This document shows, piece after piece, positions 30,721 to 41,524 of a stretch of 64,000 nucleotides of DNA. Made by a program: the position numbers and the translations under genes. How positions within the stretch are numbered: position 1 is the stretch's first letter; the number at the start of each line of letters is the position of its first letter. Where the stretch lies: NCBI GenBank assembly GCA_020747015.1, contig JAGTJM010000006.1, forward strand, positions 372,001-436,000, read 5' to 3'. Origin of the DNA: Pyrenochaeta sp. MPI-SDFR-AT-0127 (lineage: Eukaryota; Ascomycota; Dothideomycetes; Pleosporales; Cucurbitariaceae). The notes beneath the pieces were generated by a model, which was not told where the DNA came from, ran no database searches, and saw only the letters and a list, made by a program, of their open reading frames with translations.

Positions 30721-31836
30721 ATGTCGAACCTCACCATTGCACGCATCGACGTCTTCCAGGTTGACTTACCATATGCACATGGTGTCTACGTCCTCTCCGC
30801 CGGCCGGGAGTACAGGAGCTTTGATTCCACCATCGTTCGTATAACGACGAACACTGGAATTGAAGGATGGGGCGAGAGCTGCCCTTTCGGATCCACCTAT
30901 GTCGCTTCCCATGCTCTCGGTGTCAGAGCCGGCATTGATCTGATAGCACCCAGTCTGATTGGACTTGATCCAAGACGAGTTGATCGTATCAATGACGCCA
31001 TGGATGCAGCACTGCTTGGTCATGAAGCTGCGAAGACAGCCCTGGACATTGCCTGCTGGGATATTTTTGGAAAATCTGTTGGACTTCCTGTGTGTGAATT
31101 GCTTGGTGGACGAACAGATGCTAAATTGCCAATGATATCATCAATTGGCGTCATGGGTCCGGAGGAGATGCGAACCCAAGTTGCCAAAGAGCGAGAAAAT
31201 GGGTATAAAGGCTATTCCATCAAGATTGGGCAAGACCCCATAACTGACGCTGCACTCATTGTTGCGGCTATGTCCGACAAACAACCTGGCGAGTTCTTCC
31301 TCGTGGACGCGAATTGCGGGCTTACCGTAGAAACGGCCCTTCGAACACTCAAACTGTTACCTAAAGGACTGGACTTCGTTTTGGAGAGCCCTTGCGCCAC
31401 GCTGCGGGAACACATGTCTCTCCGGCGTAGGACGGATATCCCAATGATACTTGATGAGCTTGCAACCGATTCAGCCTCGATTATTCAAGCTATTGCTGAA
31501 GATGCAGCAGAGGGCATCGGACTCAAGATCTCAAAAGCTGGCGGTCTTACCAGAGGTCGCCGTCAACGAGACATTTGTATCGCTGCAGGCTACACGATTA
31601 GTGTGCAGGACACAGTAGGATCGGATATTTCGTTTGCATCAATCGTGCACCTAGCTCAGACGATTCCGGAGCGCAACTTGAGATGTATATTGAATACGAG
31701 GGACATGGTCACTCTGAAGACCGCGGATTGCGAGTATCCCAATCATGATGGTCGTGTCACAGCACCAACTGCGCCTGGCCTGGGCATAAAGCCCCGCTTA
31801 GATGTTCTGGGAAACCCGGTAGCTAGTTACTCATAG
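30721..31836 (+). CDS. Enolase-superfamily (mandelate racemase/muconate lactonizing type) enzyme
   Basis: An intron-free gene of 371 residues. The superfamily removes a proton next to a carboxylate using a metal ion. Seen: an N-terminal capping domain, then the barrel with metal ligands Asp196 (FLVDANCG), Glu222 (VLESPC) and Asp245 (ILDELATD), and catalytic lysines Lys168 (SIKIG) and Lys272 (LKISKAGG). Two lysines on opposite sides mark the muconate-lactonizing subgroup, which also includes cis-3-hydroxyproline dehydratases and betaine epimerases. The overall look is close to those amino-acid-derivative enzymes, but substrate choice is inference. The lack of introns and family distribution leave room for an old bacterial origin; codon use here does not differ obviously from its neighbours. 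A TATA box lies upstream. Confidence 0.85.
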   Translation: MSNLTIARIDVFQVDLPYAHGVYVLSAGREYRSFDSTIVRITTNTGIEGWGESCPFGSTYVASHALGVRAGIDLIAPSLIGLDPRRVDRINDAMDAALLGHEAAKTALDIACWDIFGKSVGLPVCELLGGRTDAKLPMISSIGVMGPEEMRTQVAKERENGYKGYSIKIGQDPITDAALIVAAMSDKQPGEFFLVDANCGLTVETALRTLKLLPKGLDFVLESPCATLREHMSLRRRTDIPMILDELATDSASIIQAIAEDAAEGIGLKISKAGGLTRGRRQRDICIAAGYTISVQDTVGSDISFASIVHLAQTIPERNLRCILNTRDMVTLKTADCEYPNHDGRVTAPTAPGLGIKPRLDVLGNPVASYS

Positions 31837-32175
31837 AATTGTTGTTGCGAAACATGGGTTAAGAATTGAAGAACGAATCACATGAAAGGCACCAAGTGGG
31901 AACAGATGTCGAACTCTCAGTACAATATCCTTGTTCACAATTCAGGCGCAACTAAAACATGACTATAAATTTTTCTCTCCAACTCCAACGGTAGTAAAGG
32001 AAGGAAAGAACAAGAGAGGTAGTTGAGCTAGCCAATTCGGGTAACGGGTGCCCTAAACGTGGGGTAGCTTCAATCTAGAGCTTCGTTGACGTATCCAGCA
32101 TCGCCTAGTATATATCTCATGAAGAGATGAAGAAATCAGACTCTTGCCTACTAAAGCCTTCCTCAATTAGCCCCA
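31837..32175. other. Intergenic region
   Basis: 3' UTR of the enolase-superfamily gene and leader of the next gene. Nothing else was recognised. Confidence 0.55.
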
Positions 32176-33384
32176 ATGGCGTTCTCTAAGTCTTTGATAC
32201 CAGCTGGGGATGCGCTCCAAGCAACTTCACCACCCCTCAGGATCACCTTAGCGGATCTTTGCATCGATGTCCTTCTCATGATATGCGACTGCCTTGAGCA
32301 CCTACGGTCGAATTTAGAAACACCTCTGAAATGCCTAATACTTGTGAACCGCCGACTCCACAGCCTCCTTGCTCCACAACTGTTCCGAACACTGCATATC
32401 AAAGCACCCATCAAGCTCCTCAGAGAGAACTCGCTCCTCTACTGCCATGCCAACAGCCTTAAGGTTGACATGTTTGGAAGCACGTGGTGGTGGTGTTCCG
32501 GCGTATATGTCTCTGATTACGATGCCGTGGATCTTTTCCGGTTCATCCATAAATTGGAATTCCTTACCACATTAGAAGTCAGCATGATGAGCAGAAGTAC
32601 TGACATGTTTACTACTGCGTTTCAGAATACAAAGAATGGCCAGTCTTTCTTTGTTCTGGAGAAGATTGAAACATTGGTAATATCAAGCAGCGCCGCATTT
32701 TTAGCGTGTCACTGCCCTAGGCTGAAGAGCTTGGTCATCGAAGACGGGGGAGATTGTTTAGTGGAGAAGTATTCGGATTTAGAGTCAAGACTCACGCCAC
32801 TGCATCCACATCTGCATGCTGGCTTAATCTCAAATCTCACGCATTTCGAAGCCACGGCAATATGGTCGGTTGACGAACTCCGCTTTCTCACAATGACTTT
32901 CCCGCAACTCCAGTGTCTTCAAATGCGGAGTGAGATGTATTGCTACCGCACATCTTTCACTACTATAATGAGGCTCCTTGGCTCCAGCCTAAAAGATCTA
33001 AGGATACTGAAGCTCCACAAGATTGGAAACCTTGACGTGGGCTTCCGCTCGGTGTGGAAGCGCAGGATCCTAGAGTGCAAGACCGAGTCGCTTCGGAAGG
33101 CGCTCTGGCGCGAGAACGAGTCTCGGAGAGTAGCCGCAGAAAACAGAGTTGTTAGAGTTGCGTTCGCCGATATTGGGGGGTTGAAGGAGATCTGGATTGG
33201 GGACAGTCGTGTAGCAAGGCGGACAGTTGTATATGGATATGACAACAATGAGGAGGAGGTGGGTTTGAGATGGATGTGGGAGCGCAGAAGGGAGGCTCTT
33301 GAAAACTGCGTGGAAGGAAGCGTATCCGACAAATACAAGGCTGAGAGGGATGAAGTGGTTGTGCAAAGTGAGCTCGGAATGTAG
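32176..33384 (+). CDS. F-box-like / leucine-rich hypothetical protein
   Basis: A single exon of 402 residues. Near the N-terminus (about residues 24-72) a Leu-rich helical segment (LADLCIDVLLMICDCL, then KCLILVNRRLHSLLAPQLF) has the spacing of an F-box, which docks to Skp1 in SCF ubiquitin ligases. The middle shows Leu-rich stretches (CPRLKSLVIEDG, ELRFLTMTFPQLQCLQM, LKDLRILKLHKIGNL) like irregular leucine-rich repeats, a common partner of fungal F-boxes. The C-terminus is charged and helical. The target is unknown. Sequence-only recognition is moderate: many fungal genomes hold dozens of such poorly conserved proteins. Confidence 0.6.
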   Translation: MAFSKSLIPAGDALQATSPPLRITLADLCIDVLLMICDCLEHLRSNLETPLKCLILVNRRLHSLLAPQLFRTLHIKAPIKLLRENSLLYCHANSLKVDMFGSTWWWCSGVYVSDYDAVDLFRFIHKLEFLTTLEVSMMSRSTDMFTTAFQNTKNGQSFFVLEKIETLVISSSAAFLACHCPRLKSLVIEDGGDCLVEKYSDLESRLTPLHPHLHAGLISNLTHFEATAIWSVDELRFLTMTFPQLQCLQMRSEMYCYRTSFTTIMRLLGSSLKDLRILKLHKIGNLDVGFRSVWKRRILECKTESLRKALWRENESRRVAAENRVVRVAFADIGGLKEIWIGDSRVARRTVVYGYDNNEEEVGLRWMWERRREALENCVEGSVSDKYKAERDEVVVQSELGM

Positions 33385-33825
33385 AACAAGACTGAAGAAC
33401 GACTGAATTTCTTGCAGTCTTGGTCCCTAGCAGCAGCGGCAGTATCCCACCTGGGGCGGGAGGAAGTAGCTCTGACAAAGACTTGCAAATAACACTCATG
33501 TGAAGGAGTTCCTGGTTCACAACATTCGGAACCTGAATGTGATACAATATCTGTGCGGTGATCCAGTCCCGACAAATTGTAACTCGTGGTTCTTCCAGTA
33601 CGGACAACACGAGATATTCACTACAGATATGATAGATAGTATAACAGATAGGAGCCATGCAATAGTGTGGGGAGTTGAAGATACACCAGATATACAAACA
33701 CGAGCAAAACTTATGCGACCCATGCAACCCATATTGCAGACGCCGTGTAATGCAGCCCTCATGTCCCTTCAAGAGACGAATCGAGAATCATCAAGACCAT
33801 TCCACTAACTTTCTCTTTGAAGGAG
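33385..33825. other. Convergent intergenic region
   Basis: Space between the stops of the F-box-like gene and the GID7 gene. The short open frames here do not look like genes. Confidence 0.55.
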
Positions 33826-36215
33826 CTACCGTCCATAGCCATTACTTGGTACACTTCCACTACTCGACGAGATTGGGGCGGCGCTGGCGGGTTTCCAGAT
33901 CTTGACTCTTGCATCATCACCTGCAGAAGCGAAAACGGTCGGGTCGGTAGGGTGCCATGCAACGCTGTTGACGCAGCCTGGGTGCGCATCGAGGGCTTCG
34001 ATGGGGAGGCCGTTGGAGCGCCATATGTATATTCGAGAATCTGAGATCCACATAAGTGATGATAGCTTGCAAGGGAATGGACATGGACGTACCTTCACTA
34101 CCGCTTACCACGAAGTTCTCATCCGCTCCACCAAATGCCGAGCGGATGATGAACTGCTTCTGCTGATGTGCGACGAACTCCTGGATAACCTCTCCAGTGT
34201 CTATCTCCATTAACTTGATTTTATCTGGATTCATGCTAACCAGCATATGCCTTGAATCCCGACTAATAGTGACACTCGTCAATTTCACATCGTCAAGCTG
34301 CCATTCGCAAATCTTCTCGTAGCTGGTGTAGTCAAAGACAATGATGGAGCTTTCGGAGACAACGACAAGGCGACTGCCATCAGAAGATACGGCGAGGTCG
34401 TTCGCGCGGAGTTTAGAGCCTTCTTCGCAGAAATTATGAACCAAATGGCCGTCAAGGTCCCAAATACCGCAGCCCATTTTGTCATCTTGAGAACCAATGA
34501 TGACATGTTTGCCGGACGGCGCCCAAGCTGCTGTCGTGCATGGATAGGTGAAGTCGTTAATGCATTGTATACATGCGCCGGTCTGTATGAATCAGCTTGC
34601 TCCTACATGTAAGTTCAAATTTACATACCTTTGCGTCCCATATCCGCGCAGAGTTCTCCGGCTGCGAACAACATGTCACGATTTTCGTGTCGTCTGGGCT
34701 CCATGCTAGATGTGTAACGCCTGATCCTTGATGCTCATCAAGATGATGTACCATCTTGTACGTGTTCGTTTCGTATATAATGATTGTTGTGTCTTTGCTG
34801 GTCGATGCCAGCCTGGTACCGTCATTTGAATACTGTAGGAACCACACTTCATCCTTATGATGCCGAAGATCTAGTACGGATTTTGTGGGGAAGTCTTCCC
34901 TTTCGCAGTTATGATCTAGATAGAGCGAGGGCGAAGCAGTAGTATTATGGTAGAGGCAGTTGCCGATCCAGCCGTCCTTAACCTCGTTCAGAAGTACGGA
35001 TAACCGGTGCTCTGGAATCATCACACTGGGCGAGATGGATTCTATGTCATGTAAGTGCAAGAGTTTCAAAGGATGAATCCATGGTGCTTACTGGAAAGTT
35101 CCGAGAGGAGATGTGTCCGTGATTCGCCGCGGGCACCATCCCATTGGGCTTGATGCCTCAGGTCTTCAGCAGATTGGCACATCATGAGACTGGCAATTAT
35201 TAGTATCCACCGGATGACATGAAGAGGGGAAAAGTGCTCACCTTGAAAGTGCATGCAATCGACCCACATCCTGGTGCAGTGGTGTAAGCTCCTGCCGCAG
35301 TACTGTGAGCGCCTTGGCTAGCTCTCTTCGCTCAAGCAGCTCCAGGTACTTTTGCTGCTTCATCCAAAATAACATCTCGTCTCGATTTGCACCCTCAGCT
35401 AGCGTCAAGCCTCCGGAATGCTGTGAGTTCGGCCGTGACCTCGATTTTCCCCACGACTTGCCATATGATCCATCCAGACCGATGCCTCCCCCACTGTCAT
35501 ATATAAGCGTGCCAAATAACAGCTCTTCAGCTTCAGGCCAGTCTCCGTTCAGAACGGAACTTCGAAATGACGCCACAGTTGGACCCTCAAGCTGGAAGCC
35601 ACTTTCCTTGCACAACGCTCCTGCGGCTTTATCATAGCCCAGATCCGTCAAGCTCTGTATTAATATCCGTGTGACTTCTTCCCTGTCATGGCCGAAGAAG
35701 GTAGTGGGTACTGGCTTGCCGTTCGCTACCGGGCCTCCATTTGTGTAGGAGCCATTGCTCTCGGATCTGGTATGCGAGTCTCCATTCTGTGTTTTGCCCA
35801 AGGGTGACCTGGGCCCTGAAGACCGTGATGATCCGTTGGTCAAATTCTGTGAAGAGGAGCGGGAGTGTTTTGAAGCTTCGTTGTCAAGGCGCATTGTCCC
35901 GTCTTGTCTGCGCCTGCGCTTCGATAAATGGCGGGAGGACCGGCCTGGGTTCTGGCGTGTTGCAGAGCCCTCTTCAGCTTCTTCGCTTTCAGAGAAGCTG
36001 TGTTTACGCTTCCCGGCTGAAGTGAGTTCAGACGGACTTATGGTGTTCACGATGGGCTGCTCGGGAGCTCTAGCGGCGGATTCGGAGTTGGGTGGGTGGG
36101 CAGAGATTGGCGGGGAAGTAGAAGTTGGGGTGTTCGGAGTGTCTGGGCGGTCGGAGGCGATTAGGGGAGAAGGGATCGGGGTATTTTCGTCTGCCAGGAC
36201 GAATGTTGGAGCAGG
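33826..36215 (-). CDS. GID7: GID ubiquitin ligase subunit 7 / WDR26-like WD40 protein (5' end unresolved)
   Basis: The GID/CTLH complex is a ubiquitin ligase that controls gluconeogenic enzymes and other targets; Gid7 is a WD40 subunit linking complex halves. Exons 35242 and higher, 35189-35092, 35041-34629, 34582-34093 and 34040-33826 join in frame. Seen: a basic disordered N-terminus, LisH/CTLH region (EEVTRILIQSLTDLGYDKAA, later FWMKQQKYLELLERRELAKA), then at least five WD40 units ending in typical W-D or W-K pairs (VWFLQYSNDGTRLASTSKD, THLAWSPDDTKIV, SRIYIWRSNGLP, VNSVAWHPTDPTVFASAG). The first exon frame stays open from 35242 to 36215 without an ATG before about residue 52 of the reading frame, so a short upstream exon with the start codon must exist or translation starts internally. 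The upper coordinate is the open-frame limit. Confidence 0.85.
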
Positions 36216-37560
36216 TTACCTGCAGATGACGCAGGTATTCGCTATTGGCAGCGCTGTGCCTGTGAATAGGTTCGATTTGCGGGCTAAGAGGGTACCATGG
36301 GTGGCTCTAGTATATGAAGGACTGGGGTAGAGATTGGTATATGGCCTGAGGCGTGTGAACGGGTAGCTGTGAAGCGTGGTGGGCGTTTGGTGGTGGAGAG
36401 CAGCGCCGATGTGACGAGCGCGGAGAGGAAGTCGGAAGGAGAGCGGTCGGTGCGCCGTAGGCTCGTTACAGAAGTCGGTGTAGCTCCACGGCGATAGGGA
36501 GCGTCAGTGGACGGCCGGTTCAGTTGTGTTATATGTCGAGTTGTTGTGTTTTAACGTTGTGAGCAGGTTGTCGCCGTCGTCCCAAGTGGAGGCTGGAGGC
36601 TGGATGCGGTAATCGTCGTCCGCCGAACTTGGCAGGCACAAGCTTGGTAGGCAGCCAGCACGATGTCAAGTGACAACAGTATCGTAGGCAAGAAATGTTG
36701 TTGGAACAACAGGCAGCTCTAACACGTTAAGCGTCCAGCAAGTACCTGTGCATATGTATTGTCTTGCATGGACAGGCACCCAGGTCTTGCTCGGGTGGAG
36801 CCGTCGCGATAAGACCAAGCTAGCCATCTATCACGCGCCCCCGCCGTCAACTAATGAGCCCATGACGCTACATTTCCAACAGGAATGTCTTGCTATTCAC
36901 TCCAATCTTTTGCATCTTCTTAGCATGAAAAGACCTCAATACATGCTGTGACGCTTGCTCTCGAGCGAACGGCCAACAATCTTACCACGTCATGTGAAAC
37001 ACAATACGCGCGGTTACAGCAAATCACCAACCAGCTCAGCAAGCATCATGGCGGTGCTCAATTAGCCGCTGAGCTAAGCAGGTATTGGTTGGATTTTCTA
37101 TCATGTGATTCACTAAGATGGTTCAGATGCTCGCTGAGATGCACGGTCTTTCACCTCTTCAACCATGACATGAGTGAATCAACCTCGTACCCTTCAACTT
37201 ATACTCATACTCTTACTCTTCGACTCAACTCTTCGACTCAACTCTTCGACTCAATTCTTCTACTCAACTCTTTAGCTTACACACTGTTACTCTAACTCTT
37301 TAACCTATATACTCTTAATCTTTGACCTATATTCTCGTCGTCTATAAGCTATATTCTCTTACCCTTTCTACCTCATATTCTTCTATCCTATAGGGTATAT
37401 TTTCTTCTTCTTCCCTTTCTCAGTACTTTAGTATCTTTATAGTAAGCCTCTATTAGCCTAATAAAGTTTCAAAGATTATTCTTTTCACTACATATGCTTT
37501 TAAATTTGTACTATTTCAACACAGCTTATATTCATTAGTTTGTCTTGTCTATGTCTCTGG
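36216..37560. other. Intergenic region with low-complexity tract
   Basis: The left part is the 5' side of GID7 and may hold its missing first exon. From about 37180 to 37480 the sequence becomes pyrimidine-rich and repetitive (see tandem repeat). No other gene was supported. Confidence 0.55.
37219..37270. repeat. 13-bp tandem repeat, four copies
   Basis: The unit TTCGACTCAACTC occurs twice exactly, then as TTCGACTCAATTC and TTCTACTCAACTC. On both sides the tract decays into related CTCTT/ACTC-rich sequence as far as about 37400, suggesting an older, longer minisatellite. It lies 290 bp beyond the stop codon of the beta-glucosidase gene. Confidence 0.8.
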
Positions 37561-39416
37561 TTAGATTCTCATCGTTGCGTTACTGCCTGCCTCATGCTCC
37601 TTGAACCAATTCAAAAACTGGAAAGCACTGGCCTTTGGTGTCCTCTCAAGGCTTGTATAGTTAACATACTGGATCCCAAACCTCACTGCCAACCCCAATG
37701 ACCATTCGAAATTATCGTACAAACTCCAACCCCAGGCACCGGTGACATTCACTTTGTCCTCATGGATGGACAGAAGGATATTGTCAAGATACTGTTGGAA
37801 ATAATCCGCCCTCTTGAGATCCCAGAGCGCCGAATTAAGAGTAGTCCATTGTGATTCAAATGGCTCCGCGTAACCGAACTCAGTCACAACAATGTCAGGA
37901 ATGGACGGGAAGAGGACTTGAGTGATATGCTTCAAGAAGCGACGCACACCGGCAGGTGCGTTGTAGAACCAACCCATTGCTGGATCAGCCGCTGGACCAA
38001 TGGGGAATCCATTTGGTGCAACGCTCGCTGAACCTGCACAGTCAGGGAACGATGGGTGCGAGCGGTTGCTTGTGCATGACTCGAGACCACCATCGACTTC
38101 AAAAGCAAGGAAACTGCTGTATGGGTCGATGGCGTAGAAGTCGCAGCTACCCTTGATCAAATCTTTCTCTTCTTGTGTAAGTGTGGGTAGTAGGTCACCC
38201 AGCGTATCCCTGAGGCTTTGGGGGTAATCGCCATCTGTCCATGGACCACCAAACCAACCGATGCTGAAGTCGAAGTTTCGCTGCCTGGCGACCTCGTCGC
38301 CGGGCGCGGTGCTGTTGGCTTCATAGTAGTTACCTGAGTTCTTGAATGTGATCCGGCCGTGGCCTTTGAACTCCTCGTGGTACCATTTGGCGACCTTTGC
38401 GTGTGCAAGCAGGGTATGGTGACCACACAGGAACCTCGCTTTAGTGCCTCCGGTAACGCCATTGGGGGCCGCGTAGTATTTGCCAGCTGGGTAGTATGAA
38501 TACTGCCAATTGCAGTATTGCGGCTCGTTGATCGTGAACCATTCATCAACATAGGCATCGTAGCGTGTAATCACGAACTTTGCGTAGTTGAAGAAATCAT
38601 CGACAACGCGACGATCTGTCCAGGCACCGTACTCATTGAAGATAGCAAGAGGCGTATCCCAATGGAAGAGAGTTACTGCCGGGCGGAGACCTTGAGCGTG
38701 CATCTCTGAGATAACATCATCGTAGTGCTTCACTGCGTCTTCATTGACTGGGCCGTGGCCAAAGGGGAAGAAGCGCGGCCATGAAAAGCTGGGACTGAAT
38801 GCTGTTAACAGTTAGCCTAGCTGATTCACCACATTCATTTGCATGCGTCAATGCAAACAAGGTTTGGAGCCATACACTTGACACCCAGGCTCTTCAACCT
38901 CGCAAAATCCTGCTTATACAGGTAGTAGTGGCTCCCAACCACATCACCCGTCGTATTGTCCGCCACAAAGTTAGGCACTCGATGAGCCAAAAGATCCCAG
39001 ATGCTTGGACCCTTGCCCTCATCTTTCGCGGCGCCTTCGATCTGGTACGCAGACGAGCTGAATCCCCATTGAAAGCCTGCAGGCAATTTCAGGTCTTTGG
39101 CCTCAGGGTATGCACTACCAACAAGGGCGTGGTAGAAATGCGGGTCAGGCTGTGGGTACGCGGTTGGCTCTGGCGTTGGAGAGACGGTGGATACCACTGG
39201 GCCTGTGGCAATGGGCCCTACAAGATCCCACAGGGATGCAAGCGCATTTGGAGAGAAATCGGTGCGAGTAACAGCTGTGGGTTGCGCCGAGGCGTTGAAG
39301 CTCGCTGTGCTGTATCCAGATGGAGCAGCGAAGGAGAGAGTGGCTGTGCCATTGCTCTGAGCAGCAGCAGTGGTCGAGTACAGAAGCAAGCTGAGAAGAG
39401 GGACCAATTGTGCCAT
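37561..39416 (-). CDS. Secreted GH1 beta-glucosidase
   Basis: Two exons, 39416-38876 and 38801-37561 (donor GTATGG, 74-nt intron), give 593 residues. GH1 enzymes cleave terminal beta-glucosides with two glutamates. The acid/base is Glu273 in FTINEP and the nucleophile is Glu488 in VVTEFG; the usual first family motif (LPAGFQWGFSSSAYQIEGA) and the late DNFEWS motif are also present. The ATG at 39416 begins a signal peptide (QLVPLLSLLLYSTTAAAQ), so the enzyme is probably secreted; a Ser/Thr/Pro-rich spacer of about 85 residues precedes the barrel. The nucleophile motif has Phe where most family members have Asn (TENG), a known variation in fungal sequences. Likely role: breakdown of plant or fungal glucosides. 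Confidence 0.92.
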
Positions 39417-40298
39417 CTTGAAGAGATTGGACCAAAGTAAAAGGTACAATCGCGTAACGAGATGCAGGTGGACACGCCGGATAGTACTTAAGTAAAGTAC
39501 CACCCAAATATTTCCCCTATACCAGGTAGCTTCCAGCAACTCATGTACCTACATGGTCCAGTGCATATCTCATGTCACCTCATCGTTGTTTCCCGGTATT
39601 ACTCTCTCGGCGTACAGGGAACCCCTCATCTGCCGCATTTATATGGGTCTTGAGCAATCCAAAATTTGGACAGGCAGAAACCGCTTGGTCTGTCGTTGGT
39701 CCATTGCTTAAGCTAAGGCAAGCTCCAAGCTTCGCCGCGGTACAAATCCATCATGTAAGACCGTTGAAGAGGCTAAAGAACGTCATCAGTCGAGAGCTGC
39801 TCGGAGAACCAGGGTGAATGCCCGTGCCTAGAAGAGTATAGCGCGCATTGACGCGGCCTGATTGGTGGACGTTGGGCTTCTAGAAATGTCCCCCTCGGAC
39901 CGCACCTTGCGGGGAACACAAGTTTGGTTAGAATCACGCTGCATACTGAGGTTTCTAGGACGTAGGAGCGACATCGAAATCCTGTATGGCGGGGTGGGTC
40001 TTCATGATAGGACAGCTTGTGGTGTGCCGGACCGTGTGCCGCAGCTTCGCCCGGTCGAGATGGAAGAGCCAAGAACGGACAAGATGTCTGAAAAGAAAAT
40101 CGTTGTTGTATGTTGACAGCGGACATGGTCTATTTATTGGCAAACTACCCTCAAATTTTGGTTGACCACAACGTCGGTACCGCTTTCATTGCGGAGTCAT
40201 GGTCTCCGGCTGCATTACGGTAATTGCCAGCTCCGCGGTCTGCCGCAGTTGTGCTGATCACTTCGGTTTCGTCAAGTCGTCACGAAGGCCAATACTGT
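39417..40298. other. Intergenic region
   Basis: Beta-glucosidase promoter and chaperone gene 3' UTR. Short overlapping open frames on both strands, none with family signal. Confidence 0.55.
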
Positions 40299-41524
40299 CT
40301 ACTCCTTCCGCTGCTTCTTTGCAGGTGGCGATTGCCCCGACTTCCTGCCTTTACCAACCAAAGCTCGGATGTCAACCTCCTGGTCGGACTCATCCTGGTC
40401 TTCACTTTGGCCCTCGCCTTCGCTCAAGTCCATAACGTCAAGATCTGATAGCTCTTCATCGTCCTCTTCTTCATCGAAAGTTCCCTCTGTGCGTGGTTAA
40501 ACCAAAGTCAATAGATGTAGGGAACATGAACGTACTGTAATACTTGATGGCATTTGCCCATAAGTCCTCCGCGATAATGGTGGCAACCTCGTCACCGCCA
40601 GGGAAGACTTCGATCTCCTGATAGTCTTGCGGGTCCTCATCGTCTTCGTCCTCGTCTTCGTCAAGCTTCTCTCCTCGTTTGATCTTCTCCAGCTTCTCTT
40701 GATCTTCCTTGACGACTTGCTCTGACTCCTCTGCACTAACCCATCTGTAACCTGAGACAAAAGCGAAGAGGCCGAAGAAGCTCACTGAGGCATCTGTGGA
40801 TGTCTCGATCTTCTGCGACAACTCCTTGTATGCCTTAGTCTTCGCTTCCTTTTTCCTGGCCTCGCCATTGGCTGTGTTGATTGCAAGCTTCTTCCTCTCC
40901 TCGCCCAACTGATAGGCTGCATCGGTAAGGCCGGCAGTAAGGTCTTTGCCCTTCTTCCAATTAATCTTGACTGGCTCAGATACAAGACCTGCCCAATCTT
41001 TGGTCTTCCGGAACCAGAACTTCTTCTCTAGCACCTTGTCCTCAAAGTATTCATTCTCCTTGAATCCGAACTTGAGCGAAAAGCTGCGCGGAGAGCCCTT
41101 GGGGTCGTCGAGCTCGAACCGCGAAACCTCGAAGGTATCGAAGCACTCCGCAAAGACTTTGGAGTCTGAGGGCTGGATGAAGTTGTCGATCTCAGGAGGC
41201 GCCTGCTCAAAGACGAGGGACCAAAAGTGTGGAATGTTTGCAACAAAATCGGCACGCTTCTTATAGAGTGGGGCTTGAAGTGCTTCTGCTTTGCGGACTG
41301 CATAGTGTTAGTTTTTATTGTCTTATCCTGTAGCATCGTATTCAGGCATGGTGCATTTGAAAGCTTTGCGCAAGCGACCAATATGAGAACGTACTAATCT
41401 CTAACTCGACATCCTCAAACTCAGTCTCGAGAACACTGAGCTCCTCGAACTTCGCCATGAGTTCTTCGGGCTTCTGATGCTCTGCGTGCGAACACATTGT
41501 GATTGAAGTTTCTATGAAAGGCAT
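40299..41524 (-). CDS. NAP/SET-family histone chaperone (Vps75-like)
   Basis: Exons 41524-41395, 41297-40536 and 40486-40299 join in frame to give 359 residues. NAP proteins bind H3-H4 or H2A-H2B as earmuff dimers. Seen: an N-terminal dimerisation helix (FEELSVLETEFEDVELEI then IRKAEALQAPLYKKR), the NAP core (IPHFWSLVFEQAPPEI, ... VSFFGLFAFVSGYRWVSAEE), the EVFPGGDEVATIIAEDLWANA segment, and an acidic C-terminal tail with a Lys-rich end. The shape, including the single long dimerisation helix and the short core, fits the SET/Vps75 branch rather than Nap1, but assignment within the family is inference. The start is uncertain: a GTAAGT donor upstream suggests a leader intron, and internal ATGs at 41497 and 41458 are alternatives. 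Confidence 0.8.

Noticed and set aside
32943..33772. Overlapping 206-210 codon minus-strand frames
   Set aside because: They sit opposite the F-box-like gene and its 3' region in two competing frames, with no recognisable domain.
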